64,000 nt of DNA, from the NCBI GenBank assembly GCA_020055645.1, contig JAECZT010000007.1:868001-932000 (forward strand). The letters run 5' to 3'. How positions within the stretch are numbered: the first letter of the stretch is position 1; the number at the start of each line of letters is the position of its first letter. This DNA comes from Tomocerus qinae. Lineage: Eukaryota; Arthropoda; Collembola; Entomobryomorpha; Tomoceridae. Shown here piece after piece: positions 11,081 through 21,843 of this stretch. A program made the position numbers and the translations under genes. The notes beneath the pieces are model-generated. The model was not told the DNA's origin, searched no databases, and saw only the letters and a list, made by a program, of their open reading frames with translations.

Positions 11081-11516
11081 AATCTTTAATTTTAGTTTAT
11101 GTGAAACAAAGCCCTGTCCAAGGCAAATAGATTGATTCCCACCCCCTCCTCCCTCTCCCCCCCTCCCCTCTCCCTGGCATCAGGTGGGTTCAGTAGAGGG
11201 AGGTCCCATAAGAGAGTTTGAACTTTTATATGGGGCTTGCAACTTACTCCTGATGGGTGGGTATCCATGACTACCAGCATCTTGGTCTGGGACCGGAATG
11301 GGACTATAGTTCAGGAGTAAATAAAGGAAACTTGAAAATAGGCTTACAAATGTATTAAATTTTGAAAGCTAATAGTGCAGAAATTTGCGAAATCTATGAC
11401 AACCTGAAAATGTTTGCAAAAACGAAACAGGGCCGTATTGCAATTTATTATTTATTTTGTTACTTCTGCAAACTTTCAGCTAACCTCTCAGAGTTTCCTT
11501 TATTTATTACTGAACT
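11081..11516. other. Flank of the BEL/Pao insertion, no gene seen
   Basis: It contains a C-rich tract (CCCCCTCCTCCCTCTCCCCC) near 11140-11175 and a segment (CTGGCATCAGGTGGGTTCAG) that recurs in inverted orientation near 18165-18185. The retrotransposon therefore landed inside an older repeat. Short minus-strand frames here have no recognisable content. Confidence 0.6.
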
Positions 11517-11521
11517 ATAAT

Positions 11522-12023
11522 TGTTTGAGCCCTACTGTCAACTACCCGTCGTCAGCGGACACTCAGAATGTGTCTGGATGATCGTGTATGGAATTGGTGT
11601 TAAAAATGATACTTTGCAATAATTATGCTTGGTAATTTTACTAAAAACAAAGCGTGTCGAAACTCAGTGGCATTACACGACTAAAAATGCTATTTATTAC
11701 CACGAAAACACTTAAAACAATAACTGGACAAAAAGATTTGTTAATTGACCCAGCTCTAAAAAATATGTGTGTCCGTTGCAAAGTCTGAACGAGAACTTAC
11801 TTGCTTCCTTCTAGAACAACGCTATAATAACGCCCTGACACAAAACAAGAGTAAACGTGTCAGGCGCGGTAGAATAATCCAGCAAGGAAACTTAAATATT
11901 TATAAAACTCCACTAGGTGGGACGATATGCATAAAACAGAACATTAAAATAAATTATGCAAATCTCAAATAAAATAGGCATATAATAATACCAACAAAAT
12001 AATAACTCAGTTCACTTTGAACA
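11522..12023 (-). repeat. 3' LTR of the BEL/Pao element
   Basis: A 502-bp direct repeat of 17600-18101. In minus orientation it follows the purine-rich tract. Any short ORFs inside it occur identically in the other LTR and are not genes. Confidence 0.95.
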
Positions 12024-12046
12024 TCCTCCCACCTTCTTTTGTGAGA
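12024..12046 (-). other. Polypurine tract of the BEL/Pao element
   Basis: The minus strand reads AAAAGAAGGTGGGAGGA directly next to the 3' LTR. This is the position and composition expected for the plus-strand DNA primer. Confidence 0.8.
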
Positions 12047-12086
12047 TTTAAGAACAAAAGAACAATAAAATAATAAATTCAAACTC

Positions 12087-15000
12087 CTAAAACTGAAGCC
12101 TATCTGGTATTTTCACTTTTCGTCCAGATCGGGTGCATATTCCTCCGTCTTCTTCTCTGAAACGTAAAGATCCTTCAGTTTGCTCCTCGATCCTTTCTCC
12201 AGTCATAGGTACTTCCATCAAAGTCTTAGGGTCCTTCACTTCCAGAGGATATAGTCGCTGAATGGCCCGAAGAAAGCTTCCAGTCGATGTCCGTATACGA
12301 GCAAGTCTAACGTGATCATCAGTCCCGGGTAATAATTCCTCAATCTTCGCCAAAGGCCACTCATGACGTTTCTTATTGTCACTCCCGACGAGTACAATTT
12401 CTCCAACCTGGAAATCTCTTGGCGTCTGAGATTTAGCTCGATGAACTAGTTGTGCCAAGTATTCAGTTCTAAATCGGGATCGGAGTCCTTCCTTCATCTT
12501 GGATAGGCGCCGAAAATTCCTTCTGAGTCCTCCAGCATCTAGGCATTTTTCTTCGGGAAAATCAGAAGTCTTGATGTCTTGAAAAAACATCGCAAGGGTT
12601 AACGGCTGAAGATCCTCCGCATCTTCCGTAATATAGGTCAGGGGCCGTCCATTAATTATTGACTCTACTTCGCAAAGGCAAGTCTGTAACTGTACTTCGT
12701 TCAGCTTGCTTGTTCTAAGGGACTTTCGAAGTAAATCCTTAATAGATCGTATCAAGCGCTCCCACCATCCTCCCCACCAGGGGGCAGCAGGAGGATTAAA
12801 TCTCCACTGGATTCTTTGGATCCTGGTATCCCTTTCAATTCTCTTCCAGTCGAGTTGTTTAAATAAATTATTGGCACCGACAAAATTCGTGCCATTATCA
12901 CTATATATAGTGGTAGGACGTCCTCTTCGGCTAATGAATCTCTGCAGTGCGTATAGGAACGCTTCAGTGCTGAGAGAAGTCACCATCTCCAGATGGACTG
13001 CCCTATAGACAGCGCAAGTAAATAGTACAATCCAGGCTTTTGTACTGTTGCATAAAAACAAAGGGCCGGCCAAGTCCACTCCAGTTATTTGAAAGGTCTT
13101 CGCCTCTCGTACTCTATCTTCCGGCAGTGGCGCTTCTGGCACTACAGGGGCCTTAACTTGATGACGACGACAGGGGATACATTTTGCTATTACTTCCTTC
13201 ACTGCCCGACGTCCTTGCAAAATCCAGCATCGCTCTCGCAACTTTCCAAGTAAAAATTGAGCACCAGCATGTCTGTTCATCAGATGCTCTTCATAAATAA
13301 GCTGCTCCACAAGAGGATGTGATCTTGGTAGTAATATAGGTTTCTTGAAAGCAGGAGTATCGGTACGATTGAGAAGCTTCGTCTGCACCTTGATGAGTCC
13401 ATCCTCTATTTCAGTTTTAATTCCCGATGCAGGACTTCCTTTCTTAGTTGGGAATGCTTCAGATTGCACCAACCTAAACAAAGTCTTCTCCGCCCGATCT
13501 ATTTCCAACATTGTTAGCTCTCCTCTTTCAGTAGATTTCTTCTTTAATTTATATATAAATCTGAGAACCCACGCCATTCGAATGACATTGGAGGAGTAGG
13601 AAGAATACCTAGAACCATACCATGGTATCTCTACAGTAGTGGAGATCATAACTGACACATGAGTTTTCTTCTTCTCTCCTAAGACTGCTTCTTCATCCAC
13701 TAACTCCTCTTCAACTGGCCATTGCGGTCGTGGTCTCTTGAGCCAGTCGGGGCCCTCCCACCATTTAGAATGTAGTATATCTTCAGCCGTGCATCCTCTA
13801 GAGGGAAGATCGGCGGGGTTGGACACTCCCGGAACATGTCTCCAGTTCTGAACATTAGTGAGGGTTAGAATTTCTTTAACTCTATTACCGACAAAAGTCC
13901 CCCACTCATCGTTTCGTCGGATCCAAGCCAACGCTGTCGTGGAATCTGTCCACAAGAAAACAGGCACGTTGGTTAAATCAATGGCGTCAAAAATTGCAGT
14001 TTTTAATCTTGCAGTAATTGTACATGCAAGTAGCTCGAGTCTACAAATAGACATCCTCTTCAAGGGAGCAACTCGGGCTTTCGCTTGAATCAACTGCAGT
14101 GACACTCCATTCCCACTTTCCACTCTGAGAAATGCACAGGTAGCATATGCGTTCTTGCTGGCATCCCCAAAAATGTGGAGCTCTTCATTTATGAAGTTTC
14201 TATTCAAATGTCTAGGAACATTAATAGATTTTAAAATTGGTGATTTTATCCACCACTCACGAAATTGCTCCTGCAGAGAGATAGACAATTCGGAGTCCCA
14301 AATTTCCTCCTTGGAATTCTTTCCTTTAATTAAATTCTTTTCTATCCAGGCTTCTTGTAAAATAATTTTCGGGGGCAGAAGCGCAGGACACAGGAATCCA
14401 AGGGGATCAAAATCTTGTTGCACTTTCGATAAGATGATTCTTTTCGTTATCTTGTCCGGAAGTGTGCTGTCTCCCAGATATTCACATCTTATCGTATCTT
14501 GAAATTTGTCCCACTTGTAGCCCAAAACACTAGTCAGCTCTTGACGGAAACTTACATCGCCAGACTCCAATCCGCATTCACTACTCGTGAGTGAACCGAC
14601 TCCGGAATCCTCCACAATTGTAGATTCCCACTGACGTAAATCCATCTTGGCTTCGGCTAACAATTCAGTGGACACTCTCTTAAACTCTTCATACTCCTGT
14701 ACTGTGGACACAGAGGTAACACAGTTATCAACATAAAGTGAGATGAGAAGTTTCTTCGCTATTTCCCGCCTGCCATCTGTAACTGCAGATAAGTGGTGGT
14801 CAATTACTGCTCCCAGAAGAAAGGGGCTACAGTTGACTCCAAAAACCACACGACAGTGTCGGAAAATCTTAATTTTTCTATTTTCTAAATTCTCCCACCA
14901 TAGAAAGCGGAGGTAATTCCGATCATCTTCATGGAGAGAAATCATCTGAAATGCTTTTCTGATGTCCGACACGACACCTATTTTATTTTCCCGAAATCTA

Positions 15001-17438
15001 TGAAGAATTGACGGGATCAGTTCCAGTAAATTCGGCCCCTTTTCTAAACAATCATTAAGGGAAGGGTTCCTTCCACTCTTACAGGAGGCATCGAATACCG
15101 GACGAACTGGTGTAGTTATACTTTCTGGCTTCAGCACTGCGCGATGAGGTAAATAATGGGAAACAGTATGTGGCTCTTCCTTTAACAAACAAATATTTTC
15201 CACTATACCTTCGTTATCCCATGCATCGAAAATCTCATCGTAGTTTTTGAACATTCCAGATGCGTGAAGCTTCGCAGTTGTAGAATTCAATCTCTTCTCG
15301 GCAATCTTCTTGTTGCTTGGAATATCCTGGGCTCCGTCGATCCACGGTAGTCGCACACAATAACGCCCGTCGTTTTCTCGAGAAACAGTCTCCATAAAAT
15401 GTTTCTTGACTGCTTCCTCTTTTTTTAATTTGGACTTGTGCTCACCAGGTTCTCTAATTCCTAATGTTTCGAGACTCCACAACTGCTCAGGCGATGACTC
15501 TTCGGAAACAAACAGATTAAGTACAGTCATCGGATAATTTTGTTTATTTGGTGCAATGGAGTTTTGAGTCGCTCCCATTACAACCCATCCTAGAATAGTC
15601 TCAATGGCTGTGAGTCTTGGTTGTAGTTGATGAATTCGGCCTGTCAAACATTGTCCATAGTAATCAGCACCGACTAATAAATCAATATCTTTACTCGCAG
15701 TTTCTTCCATATCACTAATCCAGATTTTATTATTTTTCAATTCTTTATTCCATGGGCCCGTAGGTAAAACAGGTAACATCCCACAGATTTTATCTTTCTC
15801 CAGCACCGAGAGTTCACTAGTACCACGTCCAACTCGATTAATTACTTTAACTTTAAATGACTTGAGTACCTGGACCGCTGTACTTACTCCTCCGAACAGG
15901 GTATGCATGATCTTCTCTTCTTTGGTGACCTGGAGATTCAACTTAGAGGCAGCATGATTAGTGATGTAAGAACGTTGTGCACCTGGGTCATAGAGAGCTC
16001 GCACTTCCATTTTATTTTTACCATTCACTAACACTGCTCTAAAAGTGCCAAGGTATACGGGACTGGATCCAACAAAGCCGGTGGCTACTTCTTGAGGGCC
16101 ATCACTCGTCGACTGTTGACTATTCGGTTTCCCAGATCTTTCACTGGATTTATTTTCTTGTATATGTTTGGGAAGTTGCGGGCACATAACTGTCTGGTGT
16201 CTTTTGTTGCAAATTGGGCATCTTAAGAAAGCCTTACAATTTTTAGAAATATGACCAGTCTTCAGGCACACGAGGCATCCTTTCTTGGATTTAACTAACT
16301 GGGTCTTCTCATCCAGAGTTATGTCGTTAGCCTTCCCACATTTTTCTGTTTCGTGACTCTTGTCACAGAATAAACAAATTAACTTCCCACCAATGTGCAG
16401 TCCAGCAATTGTTGCGACAACATTCTGGAACTTCACTCTCTCTTGATGGGACTGATTATTTTTCTTTACTGATTTCTCCTTGACCTCGTTACCACTGAAG
16501 CCAGCCCTGGCTAAAGAAATCTGCTGCTCGCTCTGGACTTCAGTCTTTATAAATTCCATTAGGTAATCTAGGCTCGTTTTCGGAGGATTTTCAGATTTTC
16601 CATCCTTTTTCGATAAAGGATTCCGTTGCCACGCCCTTAATGTATCTTCTGGTAAACTAGACTCGATGAGCGGAAACAACCAGGTAGATGGGTCTGCTGT
16701 GGCAAGGTTCAATGATGTAAGAGCTCTCAAATGTGACTCCAGCTTTAAATACATTTTATCTAATGATAACTTTTCTTTCTGGGTCACATTATTAATTACT
16801 AAATTGAGCAGCTCTCTAATATAAACTTGTAATAATAAATTTTCTCTTCCAAACCGTTCCTTCAGCGCCTGCACAGCTTGCGGGTAGTTGTCAGCGGTTG
16901 CTGGATAACTTTTTACAATATCTTCTCCCTCTGTTCCAGGTGACATCGCTTGAAGTAGGTAGTGGAACTTGTCGCTTGCATGGAGAGCCTGATCCTCATG
17001 GATCTTCTTGAATTGTGCCCACCAGCCAAGCCATTCTTTTAAATCCGAATTGAATTTCTTGAGTTCAATCTTCGGCAACTTGAAGCCTTTAATCTTCTCT
17101 GCAGCTCCTCCAGTAGCAGTACCAAATTCACTTTCTTCCACTTCGGTAGTCTTTGTACTGTCTACCCGAACAGTGATGAGCGTCCATGTTTCATGATAAG
17201 TATCACAACCGTCCTGTTCTGTTTGCAGATCCTCTTCGGTACAGTCGTCATCTAACATGGCCTCCTTCACCTGGTCGTTGAGGGCTGTCAATTTATTAAA
17301 AATTGATTCGAGCATTTTTACTTTAGCTTCTATAGCAGTTCTGTCTGGTTCATCATTTTGCAGCTCGGCATCGATGCTATTAGCCAGTTTCGTAAACGAA
17401 GTCCGAACCGGAGTCCTTGCTTTAATTAATCGATCCAT
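12087..17438 (-). CDS. BEL/Pao gag-pol polyprotein, intact
   Basis: The frame has 1,783 codons and begins MDRLIKARTPVR. The N-terminal third is a DUF1759-type gag followed by three Cys/His motifs (CLFCDKSHETEKC near residue 355, CLVCLKTGHISKNC, CPICNKRHQTVMC). A retropepsin-like region has ALYDPGAQRSYI near 480; DPGA replaces the more usual D-S/T-G. Reverse transcriptase shows SDIRKAFQMI and the catalytic LYVDN near 902. Next come an RNase H/A17-type region, a zinc-binding integrase N-terminus (HLMNRHAG ... CIPCRRHQ), the integrase core (GVDLAGP near 1455, SDNGTNF near 1515, WWERLIRSIKD near 1561) and a DUF5641-like C-terminus. The family makes virus-like particles and integrates cDNA. Length and order are normal for a full BEL polyprotein. 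Confidence 0.97.
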   Translation of the reverse strand: MDRLIKARTPVRTSFTKLANSIDAELQNDEPDRTAIEAKVKMLESIFNKLTALNDQVKEAMLDDDCTEEDLQTEQDGCDTYHETWTLITVRVDSTKTTEVEESEFGTATGGAAEKIKGFKLPKIELKKFNSDLKEWLGWWAQFKKIHEDQALHASDKFHYLLQAMSPGTEGEDIVKSYPATADNYPQAVQALKERFGRENLLLQVYIRELLNLVINNVTQKEKLSLDKMYLKLESHLRALTSLNLATADPSTWLFPLIESSLPEDTLRAWQRNPLSKKDGKSENPPKTSLDYLMEFIKTEVQSEQQISLARAGFSGNEVKEKSVKKNNQSHQERVKFQNVVATIAGLHIGGKLICLFCDKSHETEKCGKANDITLDEKTQLVKSKKGCLVCLKTGHISKNCKAFLRCPICNKRHQTVMCPQLPKHIQENKSSERSGKPNSQQSTSDGPQEVATGFVGSSPVYLGTFRAVLVNGKNKMEVRALYDPGAQRSYITNHAASKLNLQVTKEEKIMHTLFGGVSTAVQVLKSFKVKVINRVGRGTSELSVLEKDKICGMLPVLPTGPWNKELKNNKIWISDMEETASKDIDLLVGADYYGQCLTGRIHQLQPRLTAIETILGWVVMGATQNSIAPNKQNYPMTVLNLFVSEESSPEQLWSLETLGIREPGEHKSKLKKEEAVKKHFMETVSRENDGRYCVRLPWIDGAQDIPSNKKIAEKRLNSTTAKLHASGMFKNYDEIFDAWDNEGIVENICLLKEEPHTVSHYLPHRAVLKPESITTPVRPVFDASCKSGRNPSLNDCLEKGPNLLELIPSILHRFRENKIGVVSDIRKAFQMISLHEDDRNYLRFLWWENLENRKIKIFRHCRVVFGVNCSPFLLGAVIDHHLSAVTDGRREIAKKLLISLYVDNCVTSVSTVQEYEEFKRVSTELLAEAKMDLRQWESTIVEDSGVGSLTSSECGLESGDVSFRQELTSVLGYKWDKFQDTIRCEYLGDSTLPDKITKRIILSKVQQDFDPLGFLCPALLPPKIILQEAWIEKNLIKGKNSKEEIWDSELSISLQEQFREWWIKSPILKSINVPRHLNRNFINEELHIFGDASKNAYATCAFLRVESGNGVSLQLIQAKARVAPLKRMSICRLELLACTITARLKTAIFDAIDLTNVPVFLWTDSTTALAWIRRNDEWGTFVGNRVKEILTLTNVQNWRHVPGVSNPADLPSRGCTAEDILHSKWWEGPDWLKRPRPQWPVEEELVDEEAVLGEKKKTHVSVMISTTVEIPWYGSRYSSYSSNVIRMAWVLRFIYKLKKKSTERGELTMLEIDRAEKTLFRLVQSEAFPTKKGSPASGIKTEIEDGLIKVQTKLLNRTDTPAFKKPILLPRSHPLVEQLIYEEHLMNRHAGAQFLLGKLRERCWILQGRRAVKEVIAKCIPCRRHQVKAPVVPEAPLPEDRVREAKTFQITGVDLAGPLFLCNSTKAWIVLFTCAVYRAVHLEMVTSLSTEAFLYALQRFISRRGRPTTIYSDNGTNFVGANNLFKQLDWKRIERDTRIQRIQWRFNPPAAPWWGGWWERLIRSIKDLLRKSLRTSKLNEVQLQTCLCEVESIINGRPLTYITEDAEDLQPLTLAMFFQDIKTSDFPEEKCLDAGGLRRNFRRLSKMKEGLRSRFRTEYLAQLVHRAKSQTPRDFQVGEIVLVGSDNKKRHEWPLAKIEELLPGTDDHVRLARIRTSTGSFLRAIQRLYPLEVKDPKTLMEVPMTGERIEEQTEGSLRFREEDGGICTRSGRKVKIPDRLQF

Positions 17439-17579
17439 AACTCAAAAATCAACAGACGACAAATGCTGTACTTAGGGCTACAGCAAACCGCATGTACAAT
17501 TGATCCAAAGAGCAGCCTCAAAAAACGAAAGGTCCCTTGATCTTCTTCAAAATTCGCAATTCCAAAACGAACAACCGGA

Positions 17580-17596
17580 TCACGTCGGGGTCACCA
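17580..17596 (-). other. Primer-binding site of the BEL/Pao element
   Basis: Three bases inside the 5' LTR the minus strand reads TGGTGACCCCGACGTG. It starts with the TGG expected for pairing with a tRNA 3' CCA end. I do not assign the tRNA. Confidence 0.7.
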
Positions 17597-17599
17597 AAA

Positions 17600-18101
17600 T
17601 GTTTGAGCCCTACTGTCAACTACCCGTCGTCAGCGGACACTCAGAATGTGTCTGGATGATCGTGTATGGAATTGGTGTTAAAAATGATACTTTGCAATAA
17701 TTATGCTTGGTAATTTTACTAAAAACAAAGCGTGTCGAAACTCAGTGGCATTACACGACTAAAAATGCTATTTATTACCACGAAAACACTTAAAACAATA
17801 ACTGGACAAAAAGATTTGTTAATTGACCCAGCTCTAAAAAATATGTGTGTCCGTTGCAAAGTCTGAACGAGAACTTACTTGCTTCCTTCTAGAACAACGC
17901 TATAATAACGCCCTGACACAAAACAAGAGTAAACGTGTCAGGCGCGGTAGAATAATCCAGCAAGGAAACTTAAATATTTATAAAACTCCACTAGGTGGGA
18001 CGATATGCATAAAACAGAACATTAAAATAAATTATGCAAATCTCAAATAAAATAGGCATATAATAATACCAACAAAATAATAACTCAGTTCACTTTGAAC
18101 A
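17600..18101 (-). repeat. 5' LTR of the BEL/Pao element
   Basis: A 502-bp copy of 11522-12023 with no difference that I can see. It is followed on its outer side by the second ATAAT. Confidence 0.95.
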
Positions 18102-18106
18102 ATAAT

Positions 18107-18760
18107 TTCAAAAGAAAGTCCCATATTAAAGTTCACTTTAACTTTCTTATGGGACTTTCTCTACTGAAACCCACCTGATGCCAGGGAGGAAAACGGGAGG
18201 CAAGGAAACAGTTTATTTGCCTTGGCCCTGTCGTAGGACGGTCTAACCAGCTAGTAAAATATATTATTTGGTTAGCGAAGGGGAGGTGGAGACCATATGT
18301 CGATGAAACTATTTTTATTTGGGAAGGGGCGGAAAGGTGGAGGTTACATGTCGGTGAAAAGTTTGTTATTTGGGAGAGGGCTGGGAGGTGGAGACCACAT
18401 GTCGTTGAAACAATTGTTATTGGGGAAGGGCGGGGAGGTGGAGTTTATATGTCGGTAAAAAAGTTGTTATTTGGGAAGGAGCGGGGAGGTAGAAACTTCA
18501 TGTCGCTGAAACAATTGTTATTTGGAAAGGGCGGGGAGGTGGAGGTTACATGTTGATGAAACAATTATGTTTTGTGGGAAAGGGCGGGGAGAAGAGACTA
18601 CTGAATGGGACCGGATTGGCCGAAGTTGTATAGGAAACCGTGGTATGAAATATCAGTGCACTTGACATTGGCATTAATCATTTTCGAATCTTTAATTTTT
18701 TCTTTACGTGAAGCAGAGCCCTGTCGTAGGACGGGCTAACTAGCTAGTACCTATTAAACG
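18107..18760. repeat. Continuation of the G-rich repeat field
   Basis: After a short palindromic stretch (AAAGTCCCATA ... TATGGGACTTT, about 18116-18160), the GGAGGTGGAG/ACATGTCGATGAAA repeats resume at about 18240-18600. They end in the same tail as the 9.9-11.1 kb block. The phrase CCTGTCGTAGGACGGGCTAA followed by CTAGCTAGTA near 18722-18750 resembles three hairpin motifs at 53720-53912. Confidence 0.65.
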
Positions 18761-18875
18761 ATGGAAAAAAAATCTATTTTGGATTTTTATTCAATTTTAA
18801 TAGTCAAATTTCTATTTTTTGATTTCCTTAAAATTTAAATAATCATTCTTACCGATTTTAATTTTCTGTAGATTT

Positions 18876-20217
18876 TTAGTTCGCCTGATAAGGCAGCTTA
18901 TAGAATCGCACAGTCCGTCCGTCCGTCCGTCCGTCCGTCCGTGCGTCCGTCCGTTTACACGATAACTTTTGAAGACATTGATGGATTTCAACTAAACTTG
19001 GCAAAAACATTGCCTATGGACCTGTGACAAAGCCTATTGAAAATGAGCCACATTGGTCCATAGGTTGCTGAGATGCCGCGCGCTCACTTTGTCTTCATTT
19101 TGATAGTCAAAATGAAAATGTGGCATTAAATGGACATTAAAAGTTCAATTGTGCTTCCTATGGATTGTTAGCGGGATAGTACAAAATATTAAATGCCGCT
19201 TCGACCAAATTTAAGATTTAATAATAAAGTAAATAAAACCGGAAAATACCTATCGTAGGACGGAAGTAAATCTATTTCGCATTTATATGCAAATTGATAG
19301 TCAAATTTACATTTTTCGAATTGCTTTTCATTATGATAGCAAATATTAACCGATTTTGATTTTCTTTTGATTTGGATACTGAATATTAATCAACTTTGAT
19401 TTTTTGTTTATTTTGATACTCAATATTAGTCAATTTTGATTTTTTGTTTATTTTGATACTCAATATTAGTCAATTTTGATTTTTGTTTATTTTAACAGTC
19501 AATATTAATCTAATTTGATTATCTTTTGATTTTGATACTCAACATTAATCAACTTTGTTTTTTGTTTATTTTGATACTCAATATTAGTCAATTTTGATTT
19601 TTTGTGTATTTTAATAGTCAATATTAATCTATTTTGATTTTCTGTTGATCTTAATAGTCAATATTAATCTATTTTGATTTTCTGTTGATCTTAATAGTCA
19701 ATATTAATCTATTTTGATTTTCTGTTGATCTTAATAGTCAATATTAATCTATTTTGATTTTCTTATGATTTTAATAGTCAATATTAATCTATTTTGATTT
19801 TATGTTGATTTTAATAGTCAATATTAATCTATTTTGATTTTATGTTGATTTTAATAGTCAATATTAATCCATTTTGATGTTCTTATGATTTTAATAGTCA
19901 ATATTAATCTACTTTGATTTTCTATTGATTTTAATAGTCAATATTAATCTATTTTGATTTTCCGTTGATTTTCACAGTCAATATTAATCTATTTTGATTT
20001 TCTGTTGATTTGAATAGTCAATATTAATCTATTTTGATTTTCTATTGATTTTAATAGTCAATATTAATCTATTAAATCAAAATTGATTAATATTGAACTA
20101 ATTTGAATAACAATTTACTAATCAAAATAAATGTATTTCTATTATTTTTCTACCAAAAAATGTGTACACGGTCCCCTTTGATCAGGCGAGCTTCTGTTAC
20201 GGCTTGCCGTAGGTTAA
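18876..20217 (+). mobile_element. Non-autonomous 'family D' element, copy 3 (both ends present)
   Basis: Left end TTTTTAGTTCGCCTGATAAG, then GCAGCTTATAGAATCGCACA and a (CCGT)n microsatellite. Next comes the block ACTTTTGAAGACATTGATGG ... ATGCCGCGCGCTCAC, the conserved AAATGCCGCTTCGACC block, and 40-bp units (TAATCTATTTTGATTTTCTG core) from about 19340 to 20080. The right end is TGTGTACACGGTCCCCTTTG, ATCAGGCGAGCTTCTG and the palindrome ACGGCTTGCCGT. The ends carry an inverted AGCTCGCCTGA-type repeat. I see no open frame and no target-site duplication. Confidence 0.8.
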
Positions 20218-20940
20218 TACTCATAATCAATCAAGATTGAATATCTGTTGATTTTCATGGTCAACATTAATCAATTTTAATTTTCTATAGATTTTAATAC
20301 TCATAATCAATCAAGATTGAATATCTGTTGATTTTCATAGTCAACATTAATCAATTTTGATTTTCTGTAGATTTTAATACTCATAATCAATCAAGATTGA
20401 ATATCTGTTGATTTTCATAGTCAACATTAATCAATTTTGATTTTCTGTAAGATTTTCATAGTCAACATTAATCAATTTTGATTTTCTGTTGATTTTCATA
20501 GTCAACATTAATCAAATTTGATTTTATGTTGATTTTCATAGTCAACATTAATAAATTTTGATTTTCTGTAAATTTTAATACTCATAATCAATCAAGATTG
20601 AATATCTGTTGATTTTCATAGTCAACATTAATCAATTTTGATTTTCTGTTGATTTTCATGGTCAACATTAATCAATTTTGATTTTCTGCTGATTTTCATA
20701 GTCAACATTAATCAATTTTGATTTTCTGTAAGATTTTCATAGTCAACATTAATAAATTTTGATTTTCTGTTGATTTTCATAATCAACATTAATCAATTTT
20801 GATTTTCTGTTGATTTTCATAATCAACATTAATCAATTTTGATTTTCTGTTGATTTTCATAGTCTACATTAATCAATTTTGATTTTCTGTTGATTTTGAT
20901 AATCAGCATCAATTTATTTTGATTTTCTGTTGATTTTGAT
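20218..20940 (+). repeat. 40-bp tandem array, family D core without ends
   Basis: About 18 units of the GATTTTCTGTTGATTTTCAT / AGTCAACATTAATCAATTTT type, some with an inserted TACTCATAATCAATCAAGAT segment. It directly follows copy 3 and probably is a second copy that has lost both termini. Confidence 0.8.
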
Positions 20941-21390
20941 GGTTTCTCGTGAAAGCCCCCACTCTTGGTAGCTTGGCTTACACAAACCTACACAAGAGGC
21001 GAGGATTGTTCTGTGTGTTTCTTGCATCCTTCTTTCCACTACTCACGTGGTACAAACGAGTTGATGGCCAACAATGAGGCAAGTTGGAAATGAAGGGAGG
21101 CGGCCAGAACTAATTGTTACAATTGACTCTTTTGCAGTTACTCATTTGACCAGGCTGAAGTTAGAGAATGGCAAAAAAAAATTTGTTGGAGACTGAGAAT
21201 TTGAGAATATGCTCACCTATGGAGATGGGAGAAATGAAAATGAAGAAATGAAATTCAAATTATCTTTTATCAATAACATGATGGGTACAGGAACACATAT
21301 ATGTCAATTTCTCCCAAATTAAGCAAACGCCGCAACATTTGACCTATAGGCCTATATCAGAACCCATAACAGACGTGCGAAAAGTCTGTT
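20941..21390. other. Unique sequence, nothing recognised
   Basis: About 450 bp of non-repetitive sequence with no frame of useful length and no motif that I can name. Confidence 0.5.
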
Positions 21391-21730
21391 TTAGCTCGCC
21401 TGAGTAAGCGAGCTTATAGAACCGCACAGTCTGTCCGTCCGTCCGTCCGTACCCACCATAACTTTCGAACGCAAAGACGGAAGTTGACCAAACCTGGCAA
21501 AAACAATGTCTATGGACCACTGACGATCCCTATTGATTTTGGGGTAAATCGGTCCATAGGTTAATGAGATACCGCGCGATCACTTTGTCTTCGTTTTCAT
21601 AGTAAAAGTGAAAAATGGGCCTTAAAAAGTTCAATTGCGTTTCCTATAAATTGTTAGCGTGATAGTATAAAATATTCAACACCGCTTCTAATAGACTTTA
21701 CATTTTATAACAAAACAAAAAAAACCAGAT
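21391..21730 (+). mobile_element. Non-autonomous 'family D' element, 5' fragment
   Basis: It starts with TTTTAGCTCGCCTGAGTAAG, GAGCTTATAGAACCGCACAG and a (CCGT)n tract, followed by the diverged block (AACTTTCGAACGCAAAGACG ... GCGCGATCACTTTG). It stops before the 40-bp array. This variant resembles the copy at 25936 more than the copy at 18876. Confidence 0.65.
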
Positions 21731-21843
21731 AGGTAGGTAGGTATTTTATTGATCGTTTCTTTCATACACAATCATACATTTTGTTACATCAAATTAAGTA
21801 TGCCAATTAGTATTAATAGTTATAACCTATAAATATTACTTAT

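Larger units (their letters stand above)
11522..18101 (-). mobile_element. Complete BEL/Pao LTR retrotransposon
   Basis: It is a 6,580-bp element flanked by a perfect 5-bp duplication ATAAT (11517-11521 and 18102-18106). LTRs of 502 bp lie at 11522-12023 and 17600-18101 and read as identical by eye, beginning TGTTTGAGCC and ending TTTGAACA on the plus strand. A single long gag-pol frame lies between them. Identical LTRs and an open frame imply a recent and possibly still active insertion. It sits in a degenerate repeat field. Confidence 0.97.
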
